Assembly (NCBI RefSeq): GCF_900009145.1
Contig: NZ_LN889813.1
Coordinates: forward strand, 201,129-234,755
DNA length: 33,627 bases
From: Planktothrix tepida PCC 9214
GTDB taxonomy: Bacteria > Cyanobacteriota > Cyanobacteriia > Cyanobacteriales > Microcoleaceae
Direction of reading: 5' to 3'
The position numbers and the translations under genes are program-made. Positions within the stretch are counted from its first letter, which is position 1, and the number at the start of each line of letters is the position of its first letter. The notes beneath the pieces are model-generated. The model did not search any database. It worked only from the letters and a program-made list of their open reading frames with translations, and was not told the DNA's origin. Below, piece after piece: positions 26,134 through 33,627 of the stretch.

Positions 26134-29100
26134 TCACGCGAAATGATCACAGCTTTGGCTAAAAATACACACCTGATTTCGTCCCTGTTGTTTAGCTTGG
26201 TATAACGCAGCATCCGCCGCCCGTAAAATGGACTCTCCCGTTACACCTTGGGCTGGGAAGATGGCAAGCCCTAAAGATAAGGTAATCTGACCTAAATCTT
26301 GATAGTGATGTTGTAGCTTCAGATTTTGAACTTCAATTCGGATTGTTTCTGCCCTTTCCTCAAGAATTTCCAGAGAAACTTCAGGTAAAATCAGGGTAAA
26401 TTCCTCTCCCCCATAACGGCAAGCAATATCTGAACCCCGGATATGTTGTTGTAAAAAAGCACCCAGTTTTTGTAAAACAATATCTCCGGCATCATGACCA
26501 TAGTTATCATTATAATGTTTAAAGTGATCAATATCAATCATCATCACCCCTAAACAAAATTTCTGACGTTGGGCGCGGCTAATTTCTCGTTCTAAAGATT
26601 CTTCTAAATAACGACGATTATATAACCCCGTTAAACTATCTCGAATACTTTGATATTCTAAGGCTTCTCGTAGTTTTAAATTAGCTAACGCTAAAGCAAT
26701 ATGTTCCGCAACAGCGATTGCCAACCGTTGTTGGTCTTCAGAAAGTTGTCCGGGTTCCTGAGAAGCCAAACATAATAATCCCAAGGCATCTCCTTGGGCG
26801 GTCATGGGAATACAAAGATGTTCAACCGCAGGTAAAGGAACCCCAGATGACTCTATTGCCGTTGTCAGTGCTCGGCCAATTTCACTAGAATTGATTAATT
26901 TGAGTTGACTCCTATGTAATTTTTTATAGATATGTTTACATAATAAATGACTTTTAGGAGAAGCTACAAAATGAGATCTTCCTCGACGCAATGCCCAGCA
27001 ATCTGGAGGGCTAAAAACACTTTCACTCAAGGCTTCTAAATTTCCCCAACTAGCAACCATTTCCACTAAATTTTTAGAATTTTTAGTCACAAATAAACTC
27101 CCCGAAAGATGGGGGAAAAAAGGCTTGAGTAATTCATTAATGACTTGATAAGCTTCTTCTGTTGAATTACACGCTTGTAAGAACTCACTCATTTGACCGA
27201 GTAGCACAGTTTCACGGTTTCGTTGTTTCAAATCATTCACCCAACGGGTGAGTTTTTCATTCGCTTGTTGAGCCGCTTCTTGGGTTTGCTTACGCTCTGT
27301 AATATCACGACAAGTCACCGCTAAACCATCGAAAAGGGGAACAACTTGCAACTGTACCCATTTGGCTTTAACATTCGGGTCAGAAACTGCTAATTCTTCC
27401 TCAAATCCTTTATGGGTTTTGAACCCCCGCAGATATTTATCAAAATATCCCCATTGTCCCCAAGGAAAAATCTCATAAAGTCCTTTTCCGAGTAAACTTT
27501 CTTTATTTTGTGAAATCATTTCTTCCGCTTTAGAATTCATATCAACCAAGATAAAATCAATTGATTTTCCCGCTTCATCTCGACAATTTTGTAATAGAAA
27601 AAACGCATCTAAACTGCCATCAATAGCGGCTCTAAACCGGGATTCTGAATCCTGAAGAGCGACGGTTGCTTTTTGCCGTTCAATAGCTTCTTGTTGCAGG
27701 TCGTTAATGGCTTTTGCTAATTCTTGAGTGCGCTGTTCTACTCGTTCTTCTAGTTCTTCATTAATTTGATGTAATTGATTTTCTAAGAGTTTCCGTTCCG
27801 CAATTTCTCGAATTAATTCATCATTGGAAGTTGCCAATTGCAGGGTTCTTTCCTGTACTTTAATTTCCAGGTCTTCTTGAGATTTTTGGATCGCTAATTC
27901 TACTTGTTTGCGATCGCTAATATCCCGCATAAAAACCGTTAAAATTTTACCTTGATCTAAAAACAACTCAGAAATAGAAACCTCAGCCGGAAATTCCGTA
28001 CCATCTTTGCGACGACCGATGACTTCACTATAATCTTTAATATTTTTAAATAAACAACAATTTGAAGATACTAATTCTAAGTTAGATTGATCATGTCTTT
28101 CAATAAAAGTTTTAGAAATTAAAAGACAAAAGGGCTGTTTTAACACTTCATTTGCCGTATAACCAAATATTTTTTCAGCCCCTTGATTAAATAACGTAAT
28201 TTGTTGCTCTTCATTAATAGAAATAATGGCATCTTGAGCCATATCTAAAATGCCAGCCAAGCGCAAACCCGAATCGATAATCGCTTGTTCAGCTTGCTTT
28301 GCCTTGGTAATATCTCGATTAATTTTTAGAATAGCAATCGGATTTCCGTCCCCATCTTTTTTGAGCGACCAACTACTATGAATAACCACAATATTTCCTT
28401 GACGGTTGGTTTGAATTAATTCTCCTTCCCAATTTCCTTTCTCAAACACTTCTTGGTGAATTTTATCAAGGGGTTTAGGAAATTGAGTGTTTAAGATTTT
28501 AACTAAATTTTTTCCTAATGCTTCTAATTTAGAATATCCATAAAGTTTTTCAGCCCCTTGGCTCCAATAGGTAATATTATTATTCAAATCAACGGCAACA
28601 ATTCCATCATTGGCTAAATCTAAAAGTTGAGTCTGATCTTGTAAAATTTGTTGAGTTCGGGCTTGTTCTAATAGTTCTTGTTTTAACCGATGATTTAAAG
28701 ATTCTAACTCGGCGGTACGTTCAGAAACTTTGATTTCCAGGTCTTCATTAATTTTTTTTAATGCTTCTTCTGCCCATTTTCGCTCCGTAATATTGGTTAG
28801 AATCACCACACAGCCTTTGAAAGAATTATGGGGAATTGAAAGGGGACTAGCACTCATAAGAAAGTTGAAGGTTTTGCCATCATCTCGCAGAAATAATACT
28901 TCTTGACCTTTATAGGGATTCCCATTAATAACGGAGGCGATTGAAAACATCGAATTGTTCTCTTTTCCCAAGCCAGACTGACCGCCATTAGAGTTGGGGA
29001 AGAGTTCAAGTTTAATCATGTCATCGAAATTAGAAAGCAGTAAATTTTTACCTAAAATTTTGTGGGATTCCTCGCTGGCTCGAATAATTTTTCCTTGATG

Positions 29101-29691
29101 ATCACAAACAATAATAGACTCTGCCGCTTGTTCTAACAGTAGCCTAGTTAACCGTTCTTGAGCAATTAACTCTTCATCTCGTTTTTGTTCTGATAAATCC
29201 GTAACAATTAAACATCCAACGTCAACCCCTTTTTGATTTAAGATGCTAATGGAAAGATAAACCGGAACCTCAGTTCCATCCGCAGCAATTAAGATTAATT
29301 CTCCTTTCCCGGAACCCAAACTAGCCTTCTGACATAAAGCCTCAAATAGCATAATGTCAGAAGGGGAAATAAATTGTTTAAAATCGCTACCAATTAATTT
29401 TTTTAACGGGGTTTTGACTAAAGCAGCGAGTCGTTTATTACAATAAAGCAATAACGTACTATCGGTAGTAATCGTTGCCGCGCCTTCTTTCATTTCTTCG
29501 ACTAAAAGTCGATAGGAAGAATCCGCCCCTTGCAGGGTATAAACTTGCTCTCCCTGTGATCCCGCAATCACTAAAGCATCCACCTCTCCATTGCCAATTG
29601 CGCGTAATGTTTCCTCGGCAATTGATAATTGGTAACGCAGATTATCAACTTCTTGTTTTAATTCTAGTTCTGATGGTTTAAAGTTAACCAT
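26134..29691 (-). CDS. Multi-PAS, GAF diguanylate cyclase, last gene of the KaiB-like operon
   Basis: A 1185-aa protein with no membrane helix, so probably cytoplasmic. Order: N-terminal coiled coil; a conserved motif (NGEVDALVIAGSQGEQVYTL, about 32-51); PAS domains near 55-170, 180-305, 345-465, 475-600 and 675-800 separated by coiled coils; a GAF domain (about 830-1000); and GGDEF (1015-1180). The signature GGEEF is at 1094-1098, and RGSD five residues ahead is an intact I-site, so the cyclase should be active and product-inhibited. No EAL follows. The N-terminal motif resembles one I recall at the start of PAS kinases encoded beside kaiB genes in other bacteria. The ATG lies 31 bases after the second kaiB-like stop. 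Confidence 0.9.
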   Translation of the reverse strand: MVNFKPSELELKQEVDNLRYQLSIAEETLRAIGNGEVDALVIAGSQGEQVYTLQGADSSYRLLVEEMKEGAATITTDSTLLLYCNKRLAALVKTPLKKLIGSDFKQFISPSDIMLFEALCQKASLGSGKGELILIAADGTEVPVYLSISILNQKGVDVGCLIVTDLSEQKRDEELIAQERLTRLLLEQAAESIIVCDHQGKIIRASEESHKILGKNLLLSNFDDMIKLELFPNSNGGQSGLGKENNSMFSIASVINGNPYKGQEVLFLRDDGKTFNFLMSASPLSIPHNSFKGCVVILTNITERKWAEEALKKINEDLEIKVSERTAELESLNHRLKQELLEQARTQQILQDQTQLLDLANDGIVAVDLNNNITYWSQGAEKLYGYSKLEALGKNLVKILNTQFPKPLDKIHQEVFEKGNWEGELIQTNRQGNIVVIHSSWSLKKDGDGNPIAILKINRDITKAKQAEQAIIDSGLRLAGILDMAQDAIISINEEQQITLFNQGAEKIFGYTANEVLKQPFCLLISKTFIERHDQSNLELVSSNCCLFKNIKDYSEVIGRRKDGTEFPAEVSISELFLDQGKILTVFMRDISDRKQVELAIQKSQEDLEIKVQERTLQLATSNDELIREIAERKLLENQLHQINEELEERVEQRTQELAKAINDLQQEAIERQKATVALQDSESRFRAAIDGSLDAFFLLQNCRDEAGKSIDFILVDMNSKAEEMISQNKESLLGKGLYEIFPWGQWGYFDKYLRGFKTHKGFEEELAVSDPNVKAKWVQLQVVPLFDGLAVTCRDITERKQTQEAAQQANEKLTRWVNDLKQRNRETVLLGQMSEFLQACNSTEEAYQVINELLKPFFPHLSGSLFVTKNSKNLVEMVASWGNLEALSESVFSPPDCWALRRGRSHFVASPKSHLLCKHIYKKLHRSQLKLINSSEIGRALTTAIESSGVPLPAVEHLCIPMTAQGDALGLLCLASQEPGQLSEDQQRLAIAVAEHIALALANLKLREALEYQSIRDSLTGLYNRRYLEESLEREISRAQRQKFCLGVMMIDIDHFKHYNDNYGHDAGDIVLQKLGAFLQQHIRGSDIACRYGGEEFTLILPEVSLEILEERAETIRIEVQNLKLQHHYQDLGQITLSLGLAIFPAQGVTGESILRAADAALYQAKQQGRNQVCIFSQSCDHFA

Positions 29692-29722
29692 AGTTAACTC
29701 TCAAATCCGGGAAAAACATGAT

Positions 29723-30046
29723 TTAAAAGGATAAATTTAAAGCCATGAGGATTCTTTCAGTTTGAGATAAATCCCCAATAATTCGTTGTAATGGTAAGGG
29801 TAGCAGTCGAATCAAAGTTGGGACAGCGACGATGGGTTCGCCTTGGGTCAATTCGGGTTGCTGGTACACATCAATTACTTCTAAATCATAATGATCTTTT
29901 AAGTAAGTTTCACAAATGTACTTGATGGTTTTTAAAGCAAGAATTGACTTGAAATTAGTTCCCGCAATATATAAACGAAAGCTGTAAAAATTTTCCCCTC
30001 TTAGTTGCTGAAATTCCGGTTTAGATTGCAGACAATGAGATTTCAT
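29723..30046 (-). CDS. KaiB-like protein 2 (divergent)
   Basis: A 107-aa protein of the KaiB family. Visible are FRLYIAGTNFKSILALKTIKYICETYL, IDVYQQPELTQ, VAVPTLIRLLPLPLQRIIGDLSQTERILMALNL. The PTL-R-LP-P-RIIGDLS core is well kept, but the usual DKI segment before PTL is changed to EPI, and the acidic C-terminal tail of clock KaiB is absent. It has an extra 20 residues at the N-terminus. KaiB switches between two folds and, in the fold-switched form, binds KaiC and competes with SasA; whether this copy can do so is unknown. AGGA lies seven bases before the ATG. It follows KaiB-like 1 by 22 bases. Confidence 0.88.
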   Translation of the reverse strand: MKSHCLQSKPEFQQLRGENFYSFRLYIAGTNFKSILALKTIKYICETYLKDHYDLEVIDVYQQPELTQGEPIVAVPTLIRLLPLPLQRIIGDLSQTERILMALNLSF

Positions 30047-30068
30047 GATCTTTTCCTTGTGTATTGAA

Positions 30069-30395
30069 TTAAAGATTTTTCCATTCTTCCCCTTTCCATA
30101 GCTCTAACCCCACTAAGACTTTTTCAGGATTGGATAAATCTCCAATAACTTGCTTTAAGGGTCGAGGAATGGTGCGAACTAATGTAGGAAGGGCAAAAAT
30201 TTTATCTTGCTGGGCGAGTTGCGGATTTTCTAACAAATCGATAATTTCAATTTGATATTGACCCTGGAGATACTGCTCACAAATTTTTTTCAAATTGGTG
30301 AACGCTGTAATCGCTTTAGGTGTTTGTCCAGCAACATATAAACGAAGTTCCCATAATTTGGGTTCATCGGGTTCCAAGTTTTCTTGATTATCCAT
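30069..30395 (-). CDS. KaiB-like protein 1
   Basis: A 108-aa protein much closer to clock Kai[58 protein letters not shown] and [18 protein letters not shown]. These follow the KaiB pattern almost position by position. It has an acidic 15-residue N-terminal extension and a short C-terminus (GEEWKNL) instead of the acidic tail. No kaiA or kaiC lies in the window, so this is a KaiB paralog (as for KaiB2/KaiB3 types) rather than the kaiABC operon gene. It begins a three-gene minus-strand unit with KaiB-like 2 and the diguanylate cyclase. A perfect inverted repeat lies 24 bases upstream. No strong ribosome site is visible. Confidence 0.92.
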   Translation of the reverse strand: MDNQENLEPDEPKLWELRLYVAGQTPKAITAFTNLKKICEQYLQGQYQIEIIDLLENPQLAQQDKIFALPTLVRTIPRPLKQVIGDLSNPEKVLVGLELWKGEEWKNL

Positions 30396-30418
30396 GATGT
30401 GGTGGCTTCTCTCAGTTT

Positions 30419-30437
30419 AATGACATAAACTGTCATT
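30419..30437. promoter_or_regulatory. Inverted repeat before the KaiB-like operon, candidate operator or leader hairpin
   Basis: AATGACA (30419-30425) and TGTCATT (30431-30437) form a perfect 7-bp inverted repeat around five bases, 24 bases upstream of the first kaiB-like ATG. Position fits an operator over the promoter or a hairpin in the leader. I do not recognise a known regulator site. Confidence 0.4.
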
Positions 30438-30647
30438 GCAAGTGTCGCTAAATACATTCTAATCACAAAATACTCAACTGGATGATTTATACAGGTTAAT
30501 GACGGTAAAATCAACTGGGTTTACTGAACGGGTAGAAAGCAACCAGAGGGTTGATCAATGATAGTAATTTAGACGTAAACTCAAGTTTGATTAACCAGTA
30601 GTAGCTGAAATATAATGTAGACTCAATTAAAACATTATTGTTGCCAT

Positions 30648-31136
30648 TCACTCTGTAGCCACAGATAACCTTTTGACCGTTGAATCACAACGAACGATAA
30701 TTCCTTGAGTCCGGGGTGAAAAGGTTTTTTGCTTGGGTAAAGTGAGTTGTAATACATTTCCCTGAAATTCTGCTGTTACGGTTTCGGGATGCACCGCATA
30801 AGGTAAAGGAATCAAACTTTGAAATTCTTGGGCTGGATAGGTAAAATCACAATAACCCAAAATTTGTACCTGTTCAATCTTTTCTCCCGCTAAAAAAACC
30901 GTTTCGGATGTTACCCGAATTTGCAAATCTTCGGGTTGAAAACAGGGAATTGAGATGTTTAAAAGAAGATGGGTTGACGTTTCCAGCATTTGGACATCCC
31001 GAATCGGTGTTGTTCCCTCCTGAGCGACCCAAATGGTGAGGGGGGGATTGGTTGAAATCGGGTTATCGGTGAGAAACTGTATCCGTTGATACAAATTTCC
31101 CAGAAACTGCCAAATTTTTAAATTCTCGAAAATCAT
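30648..31136 (-). CDS. Hsp20/alpha-crystallin-like protein
   Basis: A 162-aa protein with an alpha-crystallin domain (about 45-150). LLLNISIPCFQPEDLQIRV, TVFLAGEKIEQ, and AEFQGNVLQLTLPK follow the Hsp20 strand pattern, including the final A-x-x-x-x-NVL-x-LTLPK signature. The N-terminal arm (about 40 residues) is short and hydrophobic in part, and the C-terminal IXI motif is replaced by TQGIIVRC. Hsp20 proteins hold unfolding proteins and often attach to membranes. This is a divergent member. It is 252 bases upstream of the KaiB-like genes on the same strand, so co-transcription is possible but not shown. ATG 31136 has no strong ribosome site. A GAAC-N4-GTTC palindrome lies about 50 bases upstream. 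Confidence 0.75.
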   Translation of the reverse strand: MIFENLKIWQFLGNLYQRIQFLTDNPISTNPPLTIWVAQEGTTPIRDVQMLETSTHLLLNISIPCFQPEDLQIRVTSETVFLAGEKIEQVQILGYCDFTYPAQEFQSLIPLPYAVHPETVTAEFQGNVLQLTLPKQKTFSPRTQGIIVRCDSTVKRLSVATE

Positions 31137-31453
31137 GGATTGCTTCTGCTAAAGTTTCCTGATAAATTCCCGCGCTCAAAGTGAACAGGTGTTCATTTGA
31201 TTGCTTTTATGAATAACTTAGCAAGGAAATTTGAAGAAAATTTGAAGTTGAGTTTTGATTTCTTAAGATTTTTCTCATTACGAATTACAAATTGGGAAAG
31301 GGTTTGGTGGATTTAGTACAGACCCTTCTGAACACAGTCAGTTATCCCGTCAGGCTATGGCCACTCTTGCTTTTGGCCCGTTTGTATAACTGTAATGTGT
31401 AGTGCTATAGCCGACTAAAATCGCCAAAATTATTTGATTTCAACGTTCATCGA
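31137..31453. other. Gene-free stretch (317 bp) upstream of the Hsp20-like gene
   Basis: Contains the TGAACA-gg-TGTTCA palindrome and an AT-rich centre. A 31-codon GTG-started frame at 31307-31402 on the plus strand shows no support and was not called. No other structure stands out. Confidence 0.5.
31182..31195. promoter_or_regulatory. GAAC-N4-GTTC palindrome (LexA-like box) before the Hsp20-like gene
   Basis: TGAACA and TGTTCA form a perfect 14-bp palindrome with a two-base centre, about 46-59 bases ahead of the Hsp20-like ATG. GAAC-N4-GTTC is the Bacillus-type LexA box; the cyanobacterial LexA consensus is usually given as RGTAC-N3-DGTWC, which differs in the left half. The regulator therefore is not certain. 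Confidence 0.35.
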
Positions 31454-33265
31454 TTACAAAGTAGGTTGCAAACGACGCCAAATTTCGGTGCTTAGGGCTT
31501 CGGCTCCCATGTCCTTACTTAGATATTGGGAAGCCCCCACCGCAAATGCTTGGACAATTCTACTTTCTTCAGTATAAGCTGAAAAAAAGATGATGGGAAG
31601 ATGTCGCCATCGTTGATCAGTGCGTACCGCTTGGCAGAGATCTAAACCATTAAAACCCGACATTTCCCAATCTAATATTAATAAATCGGGATGACAATCT
31701 AATAGCACCTCCCAAAAAGCTTCCGGGTTTTCTAGGGTTGTAACGTTTATACCCATTGCATTTAACAAGTTACTCATATAGCTCAAAAGAGCCGGATCAT
31801 CATCCACAACTAAAACCCGATTTCCCCTTCCCCGTCGAGACCAGGAGAGTACCTCTGTCACAGCTTTTAAAATTTCATAAGCCGGTAAAGGTTTAGATAA
31901 AAATGTCTTTACACCTAAACGAGCAACCGTAACACGAGCCTTTAAACTTTGCCGTCCAGTTAAAGTAATCACTGGGATTTGAGGAATCCGACGGCTGAGT
32001 TCTGCTAATAACGTTAAACCACTTTCTTGAGGATTAGGAAAGGTTAAATCGAGTAAAATAATATTAGGAGGATTTTGACTAATCATTTTACGAGCAACGG
32101 AAAGATCCGTCGCAATTTCAACTCGCAACCCCCAAGCATTGGCTTCAACTCGAATTTGTTCTGCTAACATTAAGTCATCATCAACAATTAAAATCAAGGG
32201 AGAATAAGCAACGGGTTCTGAAGATAAAGGAATTAATAACGTTTCTCGACTAGCTTCCAAACTCAGGGTTGCGACTAAATCAGAAATTAATTGACTGTCT
32301 TTAATATCTAGTTGAGGATGTTCTAAAAGATGTTCAAGTTCTCGCGCCACTTTTGATCCTTCCTGCAACCCAAAAAGTCCCAATGATCCCGATAATTTAT
32401 GAGCTTCCTGTAAAGCTTGTTCTTGAAGTTCTGGGGTTAATTTTCTTTCAACTAAAGTAGAAGCAACTTGTTCTAAAATGGCAATTTGTTCTTTAACTTT
32501 AACTTTAAAACTTTGCCAAACCTGAGCGGTTTTTTCCCGAATTTGCTGTCGAGAGTCCGTCGGAGAAACCATTACTTTAGACTCAGCAGGATTGGAGGGT
32601 TCTCGTAACCGATATCCCAACCCATGAACCGTTTCAATTAAGTCTGCACTTCCCGCAGCTTTGAGTTTTCGACGCAAACATTTAATATGGGTACTCACGG
32701 TTTCTTCCCCCGGAGATTCAGCAAAATCCCACAGTCGATCTAAAATTGCCTTGCGGCTAAAAATTCGCTTAGGATTGAGTAGGAATAGTTCTAGTAAACA
32801 ATATTCTTTTGAGGTTAAGTGAATCAACTGATCTTCACATTTAACTTCATTGTTAATCGGGTCAAAATAAAGATTTTCCCAAGTCATTACCGCCGAAGAA
32901 ACTGATTTTCCCCGACGCAACAAAGCCCGAACTCTTGCCATTAATTCATCGGGGTCAAAGGGCTTCACCACATAATCATCGGCTCCCGCATCTAAGCCCA
33001 TCACCCGATCTGTACTGCTATCTCTAGCAGTTAATAACAGGATGGGGCTTTGATATCCCTTAATGCGGAGTTGTTTACAAACACTAATCCCATCTAGTTT
33101 AGGAATACAAATATCTAATAAAATTAAATCATAGGTAAAACTCTCAGCCAGTTCTAAGGTGGTTAAGCCATCTGTTGCCGTATTAATAGTATATTGATGA
33201 CCCAGAAGAATTTCACATAAGGCGGCACTGGTGAGGGGGTCATCTTCGACCAACAAAATTTTCAT
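31454..33265 (-). CDS. OmpR-type regulator with HPt and two extra receivers (REC-wHTH-HPt-REC-REC)
   Basis: A 603-aa cytoplasmic protein. Receiver 1 (1-120) has the acidic E7-D8-D9 cluster, phospho-acceptor D51 and K101 in VVKPF. A winged-helix DNA-binding domain (about 128-225) ends with VHGLGYRLREP. Next is an HPt domain with H289 in EAHKLSGSLGLFG. Receiver 2 begins LILIVDDD (acceptor in ILLDLTFPN, SKPL) and receiver 3 begins RVLVVDDD (acceptor in LLILDWEMSG, SKDM). There is no kinase domain, so it depends on an external kinase and can hold a multi-step relay within itself before or while binding DNA. GGAGGG eight bases ahead makes ATG 33265 certain. No partner kinase is adjacent in the window. 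Confidence 0.92.
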   Translation of the reverse strand: MKILLVEDDPLTSAALCEILLGHQYTINTATDGLTTLELAESFTYDLILLDICIPKLDGISVCKQLRIKGYQSPILLLTARDSSTDRVMGLDAGADDYVVKPFDPDELMARVRALLRRGKSVSSAVMTWENLYFDPINNEVKCEDQLIHLTSKEYCLLELFLLNPKRIFSRKAILDRLWDFAESPGEETVSTHIKCLRRKLKAAGSADLIETVHGLGYRLREPSNPAESKVMVSPTDSRQQIREKTAQVWQSFKVKVKEQIAILEQVASTLVERKLTPELQEQALQEAHKLSGSLGLFGLQEGSKVARELEHLLEHPQLDIKDSQLISDLVATLSLEASRETLLIPLSSEPVAYSPLILIVDDDLMLAEQIRVEANAWGLRVEIATDLSVARKMISQNPPNIILLDLTFPNPQESGLTLLAELSRRIPQIPVITLTGRQSLKARVTVARLGVKTFLSKPLPAYEILKAVTEVLSWSRRGRGNRVLVVDDDPALLSYMSNLLNAMGINVTTLENPEAFWEVLLDCHPDLLILDWEMSGFNGLDLCQAVRTDQRWRHLPIIFFSAYTEESRIVQAFAVGASQYLSKDMGAEALSTEIWRRLQPTL

Positions 33266-33391
33266 TAATATTCCCTCCGTTGCTGAGTTTCATCACTCTT
33301 ACCGGGGCTATAACTCTAGGGTATTTCATTATTGATCTTAACCATAAATTCTTAAGGATTCAACCTAGGAAATTTCCCCGACTTAGATCGG

Positions 33392-33424
33392 TTCCAGGGT
33401 CTTACCCCCATAAGATTCCTGGAA
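33392..33424. terminator. Hairpin upstream of the regulator gene
   Basis: TTCCAGG (33392-33398) pairs with CCTGGAA (33418-33424), and inside it TCTTA pairs with TAAGA after a G/T pair and a one-base bulge, leaving a six-base loop. No T-run follows on either side. It could end a transcript from beyond the window or be a leader structure. Confidence 0.35.
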
Positions 33425-33494
33425 ACTCTAAATGATAAATTAATATGCAATCTTTAACGGTTTTGGCTACAAATACTTGTCGGATACCTATTTT

Positions 33495-33627
33495 CTATCC
33501 CCTATCCCCTATCCCCTATCCCCTATTTCCTATTTCCTATTTCCTATTTTCTATTTTCTATTTTCTATTTTCTATTTTCTATTTTCTATTTTCTATTTTC
33601 TATTTTCTATTTTCTATTTTCTATTTT
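33495..33627. repeat. Heptanucleotide STRR: CTATCCC x4, CTATTTC x3, CTATTTT x12, open at the window end
   Basis: Nineteen uninterrupted 7-bp units in three homogeneous blocks. On the other strand the blocks read GAAAATA, GGAAATA and GGGGATA when rotated. The array runs to the last base of the window and probably continues. Confidence 0.95.

Larger units (their letters stand above)
33266..33627. other. Gene-free stretch (362 bp) at the window end
   Basis: Holds the promoter region of the large regulator, a strong hairpin at 33392-33424, and the heptamer array at 33495-33627. No open frame of note was seen. Confidence 0.6.

Noticed and set aside
30069-30395. KaiB-like 1 as the core clock kaiB of a kaiABC operon
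   Set aside because: No kaiA or kaiC is adjacent, a second KaiB-like gene and a cyclase follow, and the acidic C-terminal tail is missing.
30290-30514. 74-aa minus-strand frame over the KaiB-like 1 start
   Set aside because: It overlaps the KaiB-like 1 gene in another frame and reads as a shadow.
31307-31402. 31-codon GTG-started frame in the gap before the Hsp20-like gene
   Set aside because: No convincing ribosome site, no known pattern, and a length expected by chance.

Overview
The window is chromosomal DNA of a cyanobacterium, most likely a filamentous Oscillatoriales-type strain (genus not resolved; Planktothrix-like is a guess). Support: many HIP1 octamers (GCGATCGC) inside genes, KaiB-family proteins, cyanobacterial DUF3531 and DUF2288 proteins, many hybrid kinases and diguanylate cyclases, and tandem heptanucleotide repeats (STRRs) in the gaps. 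No rRNA, tRNA or CRISPR array was seen.

Layout. 1-1.5 kb (minus): an exported TPR protein and a DUF3531 protein, probably co-transcribed. 1.7-3.2 kb (plus): an orphan EcfA/CbiO-like ABC ATPase and rsmG. 3.27-12 kb (plus): a signalling operon of two tandem paralogous dCache hybrid histidine kinases and a REC-PAS-GGDEF response regulator, the genes overlapping at their ends. The first kinase is split by a 1752-bp IS608-like (IS200/IS605) element, and a short tail of a lost third kinase lies just before it. 12-15.3 kb (minus): a large TPR/GT41 (SPINDLY/OGT-like) glycosyltransferase. 15.5-17.5 kb (plus): rpiA and an aldo/keto reductase. 17.6-20.4 kb (minus): a small unknown protein and a polar amino-acid ABC transporter (ATPase plus a fused binding-protein/permease). 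20.6-23.05 kb (plus): cysC, a DsbA-like lipoprotein, a PlsC-like acyltransferase and a DUF2288 protein. 23.06-25.8 kb: a nucleoside-phosphorylase-like gene (minus), a second apparently identical IS copy, and a 58-aa zinc-ribbon gene (minus). 26.1-31.1 kb (minus): an Hsp20-like protein, two KaiB-like proteins and a PAS/GAF/GGDEF diguanylate cyclase. 31.4-33.3 kb (minus): a REC-wHTH-HPt-REC-REC regulator. The window ends inside a long heptamer array.

Themes. Signal transduction dominates. Both diguanylate cyclases keep GGEEF and the inhibitory I-site, and no EAL or HD-GYP domain is present, so both clusters point to c-di-GMP output. The most unusual unit is kaiB-like/kaiB-like/PAS-GAF-GGDEF, which has no KaiC in the window and suggests a clock-type fold-switching protein feeding c-di-GMP signalling. 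The clearest recent event is the IS insertion: it sits after TTAC, ends in TCAA, and its exact removal joins the two kinase halves in frame.
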